Source of the DNA: Osmia lignaria lignaria
Taxonomy: Eukaryota > Arthropoda > Insecta > Hymenoptera > Megachilidae
Direction of reading: 5' to 3'
NCBI RefSeq assembly: GCF_051020975.1
Contig: NC_135032.1
Coordinates: 1,488,001 to 1,552,000 of the forward strand
Length of the DNA stretch: 64,000 nucleotides
Of the stretch, positions 38,495-51,700 are shown in pieces (the stretch's first letter is position 1; each line of letters begins with the position of its first letter). The notes below the pieces were generated by a model that saw only the letters and a list, made by a program, of their open reading frames with translations, was not told the origin of the DNA and ran no database searches. The position numbers and the translations under genes were made by a program.

Positions 38495-41400
38495 TTGCAG
38501 ATTTATCTCAAGGGAAGGGGCCTGACGGACATATTTCGAGATATTTCTTCTTCTTGATGTTCTTCTTCTGCACAGCTAAGCTGGAAGTGGCATTTGCAGC
38601 TCGCAATAGTGCAGAGTTATCTCAAAGAAAGGGGCCACGGTGTTTCTGTATCTCTATTATGTTGGTGCGGCTTCGGAACTTTTAAATATCTTGATATATC
38701 TCGAGAACTACGCATCTGATCAAAAAATATCATAGAACATAAAACGTAGGAAACTTAATTCTCTACAAAAAAGGTCTCTCAACATTTTGCCATAGCTCGC
38801 TTCGTTTCCGAGATATTTGCAGATTTATCTCAAGGGAAGGGGCCTGACGGACATATTTCGAGATATTTCTTCTTCTTGTTGTTCTTCTTCTGCACAGCTA
38901 AGCTGGAAGTGGCATTTGCGGCTCGCACTAGTGCAGAGTTATCTCAAAGAAAGGGGCCACGGTGTTTCTGTATCCCTATTATGTTGGTGCGGCTTCGGAA
39001 CTTTTAAATATCTCGATATATCTCGAAAACTACGCTTCTGATCAAAAAATATCATAGAACATAAATTGTAGGAAACAGAATTCTCTACAAAAAAGGTCTC
39101 TTAACATTTTGCCATAGCTCGCTTTGTTTCCGAGATATTTGCAGATATATCTCAAGGGAAGGGGCCTGACGGACATATTTCGAGATATTTCTTCTTCTTG
39201 TTGTTCTTCTTCTGCACAGCTAAGCTGGAAGTGGCATTTCCAGCTCGCAATAGTGCAGAGTTATCTCAAAGAGAGGGGCCACGGTGTTTCTGTATCTCTA
39301 TTATGTTGGTGCGGCTTCGGAACTTTTAAATATCTTGATATATCTCGAGAACTACGCATCTGATCAAAAAATATCATAGAAGATAAAAAGTAGGAAACTT
39401 AATTCTCTACAAAAATGGTCTCTTAACATTTTGCCATAGCTCGCTTCGTTTCCGAGATATTTGCAGATTTATCTCAAGGAAAGGGGCCTGACGGACATAT
39501 TTCGAGATATTTCTTCTTCTTGTTGTTCTTCTTCTGCACAGCTAAGCTGGAAGTGGCATTTGCGGCTCGCACTAGTGCAGAGTTATCTCAAAGAAAGGGG
39601 CCACGGTGTTTCTGTATCCCTATTATGTTGGTGCGGCTTCGGAACTTTTAAATATCTCGATATATCTCGAAAACTACGCTTCTGATCAAAAAATATCATA
39701 GAACATAAATTGTAGGAAACAGAATTCTCTACAAAAAAGGTCTCTTAACATTTTGCCATAGCTCGCTTTGTTTCCGAGATATTTGCAGATATATCTCAAG
39801 GGAAGGGGCCTGACGGACATATTTCGAGATATTTCTTCTTCTTGTTGTTCTTCTTCTGCACAGCTAAGCTGGAAGTGGCATTTGTGGCTCGCTCTAGTGC
39901 AGAGTTATCTCAAAGAAAGGGGCCACGGTGTTTCTGTATCTCTATTATGTTGGTGCGGCTTCGGAACTTTTAAATATCTTGATATATCTCGAGAACTACG
40001 CATCAGATCCAAAAATATCATAGAACATAAAAAGTAGGAAACTTAATTCTCTACAAAAAAGGTCTCTTAACATTTTGCCATAGCTCGCTTCGTTTCCGAG
40101 ATATTTGCAGATTTATCTCAAGGGAAGGGGCCTGACGGACATATTTCGAGATATTTCTTCTTCTTGATGTTCTTCTTCTGCACAGCTAAGCTGGAAGTGG
40201 CATTTGCAGCTCGCAATAGTGCAGAGTTATCTCAAAGAAAGGGGCCACGGTGTTTCTGTATCTCTATTATGTTGGTGCGGCTTCGGAACTTTTAAATATC
40301 TTGATATATCTCGAGAACTACGCATCTGATCAAAAAATATCATAGAACATAAAACGTAGGAAACTTAATTCTCTACAAAAAAGGTCTCTCAACATTTTGC
40401 CATAGCTCGCTTCGTTTCCGAGATATTTGCAGATTTATCTCAAGGGAAGGGGCCTGACGGACATATTTCGAGATATTTCTTCTTCTTGTTGTTCTTCTTC
40501 TGCACAGCTAAGCTGGAAGTGGCATTTGCGGCTCGCACTAGTGCAGAGTTATCTCAAAGAAAGGGGCCACGGTGTTTCTGTATCTCTATTATGTTGGTGC
40601 GGCTTTGGAACTTTTAAATATCTCGATATATCTCGAAAACTACGCTTCTGACCAAAAAATATCATAGAACATAAATTGTACGAAACATAATTCTCTACAA
40701 AAAAGGTCTCTTAACATTTTGCCATAGCTCGCTTCGTTTCCGAGATATTTGCAGATTTATCTCAAGGAAAGGGGCCTGACGGACATATTTCGAGATATTT
40801 CTTCTTCTTATTGTTCTTCTTCTGCACAGCTAAGCTGGAAGTGGCATTTGCGGCTCGCACTAGTGCAGAGTTATCTCAAAGAAAGGGGCCACGGTGTTTC
40901 TGTATCCCTATTATGTTGGTGCGGCTTCGGAACTTTTAAATATCTCGATATATCTCGAAAACTACGCTTCTGATCAAAAAATATCATAGAACATAAATTG
41001 TAGGAAACAGAATTCTCTACAAAAAAGGTCTCTTAACATTTTGCCATAGCTCGCTTTGTTTCCGAGATATTTGCAGATATATCTCAAGGGAAGGGGCCTG
41101 ACGGACATATTTCGAGATATTTCTTCTTCTTGTTGTTCTTCTTCTGCACAGCTAAGCTGGAAGTGGCATTTCCAGCTCGCAATAGTGCAGAGTTATCTCA
41201 AAGAGAGGGGCCACGGTGTTTCTGTATCTCTATTATGTTGGTGCGGCTTCGGAACTTTTAAATATCTTGATATATCTCGAGAACTACGCATCTGATCAAA
41301 AAATATCATAGAAGATAAAAAGTAGGAAACTTAATTCTCTACAAAAATGGTCTCTTAACATTTTGCCATAGCTCGCTTCGTTTCCGAGATATTTGCAGAT

Positions 41401-42680
41401 TTATCTCAAGGAAAGGGGCCTGACGGACATATTTCGAGATATTTCTTCTTCTTGTTGTTCTTCTTCTGCACAGCTAAGCTGGAAGTGGCATTTGCGGCTC
41501 GCACTAGTGCAGAGTTATCTCAAAGAAAGGGGCCACGGTGTTTCTGTATCCCTATTATGTTGGTGCGGCTTCGGAACTTTTAAATATCTCGATATATCTC
41601 GAAAACTACGCTTCTGATCAAAAAATATCATAGAACATAAATTGTAGGAAACAGAATTCTCTACAAAAAAGGTCTCTTAACATTTTGCCATAGCTCGCTT
41701 TGTTTCCGAGATATTTGCAGATATATCTCAAGGGAAGGGGCCTGACGGACATATTTCGAGATATTTCTTCTTCTTGTTGTTCTTCTTCTGCACAGCTAAG
41801 CTGGAAGTGGCATTTACAGCTCGCAATGGTGCAGAGTTATCTCAAAGAAAGGGGCCACGGTGTTTCTGTATCTCTATTATGTTGGTGCGGCTTCGGAACT
41901 TTTAAATATCTTGATATATCTCGAGAACTACGCATCTGATCAAAAAATATCATAGAACATAGAAAGTAGGAAACTTAATTCTCTACAAAAAAGGTCTCTT
42001 AACATTTTGCCATAGCTCGCTTCGTTTCCGAGATATTTGCAGATTTATCTCAAGGGAAGGGGCCTGACGGACATATTTCGAGATATTTCTTCTTCTTGTT
42101 GTTCTTCTTCTGCACAGCTAAGCTGGAAGTGGCATTTGCGGCTCGCACTAGTGCAGAGTTATCTCAAAGAAAGGGGCCACGGTGTTTCTGTATCCCTATT
42201 ATGTTGGTGCGGCTTCGGAACTTTTAAATATCTCGATATATCTCGAAAACTACGCTTCTGATCAAAAAATATCATAGAACATGAATTGTAGGAAACATAA
42301 TTCTCTACAAAAAAGGTCTCTTAACATTTTGCCATAGCTCGCTTCGTTTCCGAGATATTTGCAGATTCAACTCAAAGGAACTGGCCTGACGGACATATTT
42401 CGAGATATTTCCTCTTCTTGTTGTTCTTCCTCTGCACAGCTAAGCTGGAAGTGGCATTTGCAGCTCGCAATAGTGCAGAGTTATCTCAAAGAAAGGGGCC
42501 ACGGTGTTTCTGTATCTCTATTATGTTGGTGCGGCTTCGGAACTTTTAAATATCTTGATATATCTCGAGAACTACGCATCTGATCAAAAAATATCATAGA
42601 ACATAAAAAGTAGGAAACTTAATTCTCTACAAAAAACGTCTCTTAACATTTTGCCATAGCTCGCTTCGTTTCCGAGATAT
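38495..42680 (+). repeat. two related 5- to 8-monomer runs starting with TTGATG monomers
   Basis: 38495 and 40105 start similar runs. The first is 38495, 38817, 39139, 39461 and the hybrid 39783. The second is 40105, 40427, 40749, 41071, 41393, 41715, 42037 and 42359. From 40105 to 43003 the run parallels 25937-28835 at an offset of 14168 bp (44 monomers). The monomer with anchor 39783 joins the 'GCTTTGTTTCC' start of one type to the 'GCTCGCTCTAG' and 'GCATCAGATCC' body and end of the 38173 type, marking the exchange point. Confidence 0.7.
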
Positions 42681-43324
42681 TTGCAGATATATCTCAAGGG
42701 AAGGGGCCTGACGGACATATTTCGAGATATTTCTTCTTCTTGTTGCTCTTCTTCTGCACAGCTAAGCTGGAAGTGGCATTTACAGCTCGCAATAGTGCAG
42801 AGTTATCTCAAAGAAAGGGGCCACGGTGTTTCTGTATCTCTATTATGTTGGTGCGGCTTCGGAACTTTTAAATATCTTAATATATCTCGAGAACTACGCA
42901 TCTGATCAAAAAATATCATAGAAGATAAAAAGTAGGAAACTTAATTCTCTACAAAAAAGGTCTCTTAACATTTTGCCATAGCTCGCTTCGTTTCCGAGAT
43001 ATTTGCAGATTTATCTCAAGGGAAGGGGCCTGACGGACATATTTCGAGATATTTCTTCTTCTTCTTGTTCTTCTTCTGCACAGCTAAGCTGGAAGTGGCA
43101 TTTGCGGCTCGCACTAGTGCAGAGTTATCTCAAAGAAAGGGGCCACGGTGTTTCTGTATCTCTATTATGTTGGTGCGGTTTCGGAACTTTTAAATATCTT
43201 GATATATCTCGAGAACTACGCATCTGATCAAAAAATATCATAGAACATAAAAAGTAGGAAACTTAATTCTCTGCAAATAAGGTCTCTTAACATTTTGCCA
43301 TAGCTCGCTTCGTTTCCGAGATAT

Positions 43325-46300
43325 TTGCAGATTTATCTCAAGGAAAGGGGCCTGACGGACATATTTCGAGATATTTCTTCTTCTTATTGTTCTTCTTCTG
43401 CACAGCTAAGCTGGAAGTGGCATTTGCGGCTCGCACTAGTGCAGAGTTATCTCAAAGAAAGGGGCCACGGTGTTTCTGTATCCCTATTATGTTGGTGCGG
43501 CTTCGGAACTTTTAAATATCTCGATATATCTCGAAAACTACGCTTCTGATCAAAAAATATCATAGAACATAAATTGTAGGAAACAGAATTCTCTACAAAA
43601 AAGGTCTCTTAACATTTTGCCATAGCTCGCTTTGTTTCCGAGATATTTGCAGATATATCTCAAGGGAAGGGGCCTGACGGACATATTTCGAGATATTTCT
43701 TCTTCTTGTTGTTCTTCTTCTGCACAGCTAAGCTGGAAGTGGCATTTCCAGCTCGCAATAGTGCAGAGTTATCTCAAAGAGAGGGGCCACGGTGTTTCTG
43801 TATCTCTATTATGTTGGTGCGGCTTCGGAACTTTTAGATATCTTGATATATCTCGAGAACTACGCATCTGATCAAAAAATATCATAGAACATAAAAAGTA
43901 GGAAACTTAATTCTCTACAAAAAAGGTCTCTTAACATTTTGCCATAGCTCGCTTCGTTTCCGAGATATTTGCAGATTTATCTCAAGGGAAGGGGCCTGAC
44001 GGACATATTTCGAGATACTTCTTCTTCTTGTTGTTCTTCTTCTGCACAGCTAAGCTGGAAGTGGCATTTGCGGCTCGCACTAGTGCAGAGTTATCTCAAC
44101 GAAAGGGGCCACGGTGTTTCTGTATCTATATTATGTTGGTGCGGCTTCGGAACTTTTAAATATCTCGATATATCTCGAAAACTACGCTTCTGATCAAAAA
44201 ATATCATAGAACATAAATTGTAGGAAACTTAATTCTCTACAAAAAAGGTCTCTTAACATTTTGCCATAGCTCTCTTCGTTTCCGAGATATTTGCAGATTT
44301 ATCTCAAGGGAAGGGGCCTGACGGACATATTTCGAGATATTTCTTCTTCTTGTTGTTCTTCTTCTGCACAGCTAAGCTGGAAGTGGCATTTGCGGCTCGC
44401 ACTAGTGCAGAGTTATCTCAAAGAAAGGGGCCACGGTGTTTCTGTATCTCTATTATGTTGGTGCGGCTTCGGAACTTTTAAATATCTCGATATATCTCGA
44501 AAACTACGCTTCTGATCAAAAAATATCATAGAACATAAAAAGTAGGAAACTTAATTCTCTACAAAAAAGGTCTCTTAACATTTTGCAATAGCTCTCTTCG
44601 TTTCCGAGATATTTGCAGATTTATCTCAAGGGAAGGGGCCTGACGGACATATTTCGAGATATTTCTTCTTCTTGATGTTCTTCTTCTGCACAGCTAAGCT
44701 GGAAGTGGCATTTGCAGCTCGCAATAGTGCAGAGTTATCTCAAAGAAAGGGGCCACGGTGTTTCTGTATCTCTATTATGTTGGTGCGGCTTCGGAACTTT
44801 TAAATATCTTGATATATCTCGAGAACTACGCATCTGATCAAAAAATATCATAGAACATAAAACGTAGGAAACTTAATTCTCTACAAAAAAGGTCTCTCAA
44901 CATTTTGCCATAGCTCGCTACGTTTCCGAGATATTTGCAGATTTATCTCAAGGGAAGGGGCCTGACGGACATATTTCGTGATATTTCTTCTTCTTGTTGT
45001 TCTTCTTCTGCACAGCTAAGCTGGAAGTGGCATTTGCGGCTCGCACTAGTGCAGAGTTATCTCAAAGAAAGGGGCCACGGTGTTTCTGTATCTCTATTAT
45101 GTTGGTGCGGCTTTGGAACTTTTAAATATCTCGATATATCTCGAGAACTACGCATCTGATCAAAAAATATCATAGAACATAAAAAGTAGGAAACTTAATT
45201 CTCTGCAAAAAAGGTCTCTTAACATTTTGCCATAGCTCGCTTCGTTTCCGAGATATTTGCAGATATATCTCAAGGGAAGGGGCCTGACGGACATATTTCG
45301 AGATATTTCTTCTTCTTGTTGTTCTTCTTCTGCACAGCTAAGCTGGAAGTGGCATTTGCGGCTCGCACTAGTGCAGAGTTATCTCAACGAAAGGGGCCAC
45401 GGTGTTTCTGTATCTCTATTATGTTGGTGCGGCTTCGGAACTTTTAAATATCTCGATATATCTCGAAAACTACGCTTCTGATCAAAAAATATCATAGAAC
45501 GTAAATTGTAGGAAACATAATTCTCTACAAAAAAGGTCTCTTAACATTTTGCCATAGCTCGCTTCGTTTCCGAGATATTTGCAGATATATCTCAAGGGAA
45601 GGGGCCTGACGGACATATTTCGAGATATTTCTTCTTCTTGTTGTTCTTCTTCTGCACAGCTAAGCTGGAAGTGGCATTTACAGCTCGCAATAGTGCAGAG
45701 TTATCTCAAAGAAAGGGGCCACGGTGTTTCTGTATCTCTATTATGTTGGTGCGGCTTCGGAACTTTTAAATATCTTGATATATCTCGAGAACTACGCATC
45801 AGATCAAAAAATATCATAGAACATAAAAAGTAGGAAACTTAATTCTCTACACAAAAGGTCTCTTAACATTTTGCCATAGCTCTCTTCGTTTCCGAGATAT
45901 TTGCAGATTTATCTCAAGGGAAGGGGCCTGACGGACATATTTCGAGATATTTCTTCTTCTTGATGTTCTTCTTCTGCACAGCTAAGCTGGAAGTGGCATT
46001 TGCGGCTCGCACTAGTGCAGAGTTATCTCAAAGAAAGGGGCCACGGTGTTTCTGTATCTCTATTATGTTGGTGCGGCTTTGGAACTTTTAAATATCTCGA
46101 TATATCTCGAAAACTACGCTTCTGACCAAAAAATATCATAGAACATAAATTGTACGAAACATAATTCTCTACAAAAAAGGTCTCTTAACATTTTGCCATA
46201 GCTCGCTTCGTTTCCGAGATATTTGCAGATATATCTCAAGGGAAGGGGCCTGACGGACATATTTCGAGATATTTCTTCTTCTTGTTGTTCTTCTTCTGCA

Positions 46301-46544
46301 CAGCTAAGCTGGAAGTGGCATTTACAGCTCGCAATAGTGCAGAGTTATCTCAAAGAAAGGGGCCACGGTGTTTCTGTATCTCTATTATGTTGGTGCGGCT
46401 TCGGAACTTTTAAAAATCTTGATATATCTCGAGAACTACGCATCTGATCAAAAAATATCATAGAACATAAAAAGTAGGAAACTTAATTCTCTACAAAAAA
46501 GGTCTCTTAACATTTTGCCATAGCTCGCTTCGTTTCCGAGATAT
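43325..46544 (+). repeat. copy of 31411-34630 displaced by 37 monomers (11914 bp)
   Basis: Ten consecutive monomers share their marks in order: 'CTTCTTATTG', EcoRI with 'GCTTTGTTTCC', 'GATACTTC' with 'TATCTATATT', 'TTTTGCAATAGCTC' before the TTGATG monomer, 'GCTACGTTTCC' with 'TTCGTGATATT', 'CTCAACGAAAG', 'CTACACAAAAGG', TTGATG, and 'TTTAAAAATC'. I noticed only scattered differences, for example ACCGAATTC at 31670 against ACAGAATTC at 43584. Both edges fall inside monomers, at about 43300 and 46540. Confidence 0.85.
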
Positions 46545-48798
46545 TTGCAGATTTACCTCAAGGGAAGGGGCCTGACGGACATATTTCGAGATATTTCTTC
46601 TTCTTGATGTTCTTCTTCTGCACAGCTAAGCTGGAAGTGGCATTTGCAGCTCGCAATAGTGCAGAGTTATCTCAAAGAAAGGGGCCACGGTGTTTCTGCA
46701 TCTCTATTATGTTGGTGCGGCTTCGGAACTTTTAAATATCTCGATATATCTCGAAAACTACGCTTCTGATCAAAAAATGTCATAGAACATAAATTGTAGG
46801 AAACATAATTCTCTACAAAAAAGGTCTGTTAACATTTTGCCATAGCTCGCTTCGTTTCCGAGATATTTGCAGATATATCTCAAGGGAAGGGGCCTGACGG
46901 ACATATTTCGAGATATGTCTTCTTCTTGTTGTTCTTCTTCTGCACAGCTAAGCTGGAAGTGGCATTTACAGCTCGCAATAGTGCAGAGTTATCTCAAAGA
47001 AAGGGGCCACGGTGTTTCTGTATCTCTATTATGTTGGTGCGGCTTCGGAACTTTTAAATATCTTGATATATCTCGAGAACTACGCATCAGATCAAAAAAT
47101 ATCATAGAACATAAAAAGTAGGAAACTTAATTCTCTACAAAAAAGGTCGCTTAACATTTTGCCATAGCTCTCTTCGTTTCCGAGATATTTGCAGATTTAC
47201 CTCAAGGGAAGGGGCCTGACGGACATATTTCGAGATATTTCTTCTTCTTGATGTTCTTCTTCTGCACAGCTAAGCTGGAAGTGGCATTTGCAGCTCGCAA
47301 TAGTGCAGAGTTATCTCAAAGAAAGGGGCCACGGTGTTTCTGCATCTCTATTATGTTGGTGCGGCTTCGGAACTTTTAAATATCTTGATATATCTCGAGA
47401 ACTACGCATCTGATCAAAAAATATCATAGAACATAAAACGTAGGAAACTTAATTCTCTACAAAAAAGGTTTCTCAACATTTTGCCATAGCTCGCTTCGTT
47501 TCCGAGATATTTGCAGATTTATCTCAAGGGAAGGGGCCTGACGGACATATTTCGAGATATTTCTTCTTCTTGTTGTTCTTCTTCTGCACAGCTAAGCTGG
47601 AAGTGGCATTTGCGGCTCGCAATAGTGCAGAGTTATCTCAAAGAAAGGGGCCACGGTGTTTCTGTATCTCTATTATGTTGGTGCGGCTTCGGAACTTTTA
47701 AATATCTTGATATATCTCGAGAACTACGCATCAGATCAAAAAATATCATAGAACATAAAAAGTAGGAAACTTAATTCTCTACAAAAAAGGTCTCTTAACA
47801 TTTTGCAATAGCTCTCTTCGTTTCCGAGATATTTGCAGATTTATCTCAAGGGAAGGGGCCTGACGGACATATTTCGAGATATTTCTTCTTCTTGATGTTC
47901 TTCTTCTGCACAGCTAAGCTGGAAGTGGCATTTGCAGCTCGCAATAGTGCAGAGTTATCTCAAAGAAAGGGGCCACGGTGTTTCTGTATCTCTATTATGT
48001 TGGTGCGGCTTCGGAACTTTTAAATATCTTGATATATCTCGAGAACTACGCATCTGATCAAAAAATATCATAGAACATAAAACGTAGGAAACTTAATTCT
48101 CTACAAAAAAGGTCTCTCAACATTTTGCCATAGCTCCCTACGTTTCCGAGATATTTGCAGATTTATCTCAAGGGAAGGGGCCTGACGGACATATTTCGAG
48201 ATATTTCTTCTTCTTGTTGTTCTTCTTCTGCACAGCTAAGCTGGAAGTGGCATTTGCGGCTCGCACTAGTGCAGAGTTATCTCAAAGAAAGGGGCCACGG
48301 TGTTTCTGTATCTCTATTATGTTGGTGCGGCTTTGGAACTTTTAAATATCTCGATATATCTCGAAAACTACGCTTCTGACCAAAAAATATCATAGAACAT
48401 AAATTGTACGAAACATAATTCTCTACAAAAAAGGTCTCTTAACATTTTGCCATAGCTCGCTTTGTTTCCGAGATATTTGCAGATATATCTCAAGGGAAGG
48501 GGCCTGACGGACATATTTCGAGATATTTCTTCTTCTTGTTGTTCTTCTTCTGCACAGCTAAGCTGGAAGTGGCATTTACAGCTCGCAATAGTGCAGAGTT
48601 ATCTCAAAGAAAGGGGCCACGGTGTTTCTGTATCTCTATTATGTTGGTGCGGCTTCGGAACTTTTAAATATCTTGATATATCTCGAGAACTACGCATCTG
48701 ATCAAAAAATATCATAGAACATAAAAAGTAGGAAACTTAATTCTCTACAAAAAAGGTCTCTTAACATTTTGCCATAGCTCGCTTCGTTTCCGAGATAT
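46545..48798 (+). repeat. older partial copy of the 17-monomer unit
   Basis: 46545, 46867, 47189, 47511 and 47833 match 52341, 52663, 52985, 53307 and 53629 at 5796 bp (18 monomers), by 'GATTTACCTC', 'GATATGTCTTC', 'CTGCATCTC', 'GGTTTCTCAAC' and 'TTTTGCAATAGC'. From 48799 on the offset becomes 5474 bp (17 monomers), so one extra monomer, near 48477, is present here. The 48477 monomer has the 'GCTTTGTTTCC' start without the usual EcoRI mark before it. Confidence 0.8.
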
Positions 48799-51700
48799 TT
48801 GCAGATATATCTCAAGGGAAGGGGCCTGACGGACATATTTCGAGATATTTCTTCTTCTTGTTGTTCTTCTTCTGCACAGCTAAGCTGGAAGTGGCATTTG
48901 CGGCTCGCACTAGTGCAGAGTTATCTCAACGAAAGGGGCCACAGTGTTTCTGTATCTCTATTATGTTGGTGCGGCTTCGGAACTTTTAAATATCTCGATA
49001 TATCTCGAAAACTACGCTTCTGATCAAAAAATATCATAGAACATAAATTGTAGGAAACATAATTGTCTACAAAAAAGGTCTCTTAACATTTTGCCATAGC
49101 TCGCTTCGTTTCCGAGATATTTGCAGATATATCTCAAGGGAAGGGGCCTGACGGACATATTTCGAGATATTTCTTCTTCTTGATGTTCTTCTTCTGCACA
49201 GCTAAGCTGGAAGTGGCATTTGCCGCTCGCAATAGTGCAGAGTTATCTCATAGAAAGGGGCCACGGTGTTTCTGTATCTCTATTATGTTGGTGCGGCTTC
49301 GGAACTTTTAAATATCTTGATATATCTCGAGAACTACGCATCTGATCAAAAAATATCATAGAACATAAAAAGTAGGAAACTTAATTCTCTACAAAAAAGG
49401 TCTCTTAACATTTTGCCATAGCTCTCTTCGTTTCCGAGATATTTGCAGATTTATCTCAAGGGAAGGGGCCTGACGGACATATTTCGAGATATTTCTTCTT
49501 CTTGATGTTCTTCTTCTGCACAGCTAAGCTGGAAGTGGCATTTGCAGCTCGCAATAGTGCAGAGTTATCTCAAAGAAAGGGGCCACGGTGTTTCTGTATC
49601 TCTATTATGTTGGTGCGGCTTCGGAACTTTTAAATATCTTGATATATCTCGAGAACTACGCATCTGATCCAAAAATATCATAGAACATAAAACGTAGGAA
49701 ACTTAATTCTCTACAAAAAAGGTCTCTCAACATTTTGCCATAGCTCGCTTCGTTTCCGAGATATTTGCAGATTTGTCTCAAGGGAAGGGGCCTGACGGAC
49801 ATATTTCGAGATATTTCTTCTTCTTGTTGTTCTTCTTCTGCACAGCTAAGCTGGAAGTGGCATTTGCGGCTCGCACTAGTGCAGAGTTATCTCAAAGAAA
49901 GGGGCCACGGTGTTTCTGTATCTCTATTATGTTGGTGCGGCTTTGGAACTTTTAAATATCTCGATATATCTCGAAAACTACGCTTCTCACCAAAAAATAT
50001 CATAGAACATAAATTGTACGAAACATAATTCTCTACAAAAAAGGTCTCTTAACATTTTGCCATAGCTCGCTTCGTTTCCGAGATATTTGCAGATATATCT
50101 CAAGGGAAGGGGCCTGACGGACATATTTCGAGATATTTCTTCTTCTTGTTGTTCTTCTTCTGCACAGCTAAGCGGGAAGTGGCATTTACAGCTCGCAATA
50201 GTGCAGAGTTATCTCAAAGAAAGGGGCCACGGTGTTTCTGTATCTCTATTATGTTGGTGCGGCTTCGGAACTTTTAAATATCTTGATATATCTCGAGAAC
50301 TACGCATCAGATCAAAAAATATCATAGAACATAAAAAGTAGGAAACTTAATTCTCTACACAAAAGGTCTCTTAACATTTTGCCATAGCTCTCTTCGTTTC
50401 CGAGATATTTGCAGATTTATCTCAAGGGAAGGGGCCTGACGGACATATTTCGAGATATTTCTTCTTCTTGATGTTCTTCTTCTGCACAGCTAAGCTGGAA
50501 GTGGCATTTGCGGCTAGCACTAGTGCAGAGTTATCTCAAAGAAAGGGGCCACGGTGTTTCTGTATCTCTATTATGTTGGTGCGGCTTTGGAACTTTTAAA
50601 TATCTCGATATATCTCGAAAACTACGCTTCTGACCAAAAAATATCATAGAACATAAATTGTACGAAACATAATTCTCTACAAAAAAGGTCTCTTAACATT
50701 TTGCCATAGCTCGCTTCGTTTCCGAGATATTTGCAGATATATCTCAAGGGAAGGGGCCTGACGGACATATTTCGAGATATTTCTTCTTCTTGTTGTTCTT
50801 CTTCTGCACAGCTAAGCTGGAAGTGGCATTTACAGCTCGCAATAGTGCAGAGTTATCTCAAAGAAAGGGGCCACGGTGTTTCTGTATCTCTATTATGTTG
50901 GTGCGGCTTCGGAACTTTTAAAAATCTTGATATATCTCGAGAACTACGCATCTGATCAAAAAATATCATAGAACATAAAAAGTAGGAAACTTAATTCTCT
51001 ACAAAAAAGGTCTCTTAACATTTTGCCATAGCTCGCTTCGTTTCCGAGATATTTGCAGATATATCTCAAGGGAAGGGGCCTGACGGACATATTTCGAGAT
51101 ATTCCTTCTTCTTGTTGTTCTTCTTCTGCACAGCTAAGCTGGAAGTGGCATTTGCGGCTCGCACTAGTGCAGAGTTATCTCAACGAAAGGGGCCACAGTG
51201 TTTCTGTATCTCTATTATGTTGGTGCGGCTTCGGAACTTTTAAATATCTCGATATATCTCGAAAACTACGCTTCTGATCAAAAAATATCATAGAACATAA
51301 ATTGTAGGAAACATAATTCTCTACAAAAAAGGTCTCTTAACATTTTGCCATAGCTCGCTTCGTTTCCGAGATATTTGCAGATATATCTCAAGGGAAGGGG
51401 CCTGACGGACATATTTCGAGATATTTCTTCTTCTTGATGTTCTTCTTCTGCACAGCTAAGCTGGAAGTGGCATTTGCAGCTCGCAATAGTGCAGAGTTAT
51501 CTCAAAGAAAGGGGCCACGGTGTTTCTGTATCTCTATTATGTTGGTGCGGCTTCGGAACTTTTAAATATCTTGATATATCTCGAGAACTACGCATCTGAT
51601 CAAAAAATATCATAGAACATAAAACGTAGGAAACTTAATTCTCTACAAAAAAGGTCTCTCAACATTTTGCCATAGCTCGCTTCGTTTCCGAGATATTTGC

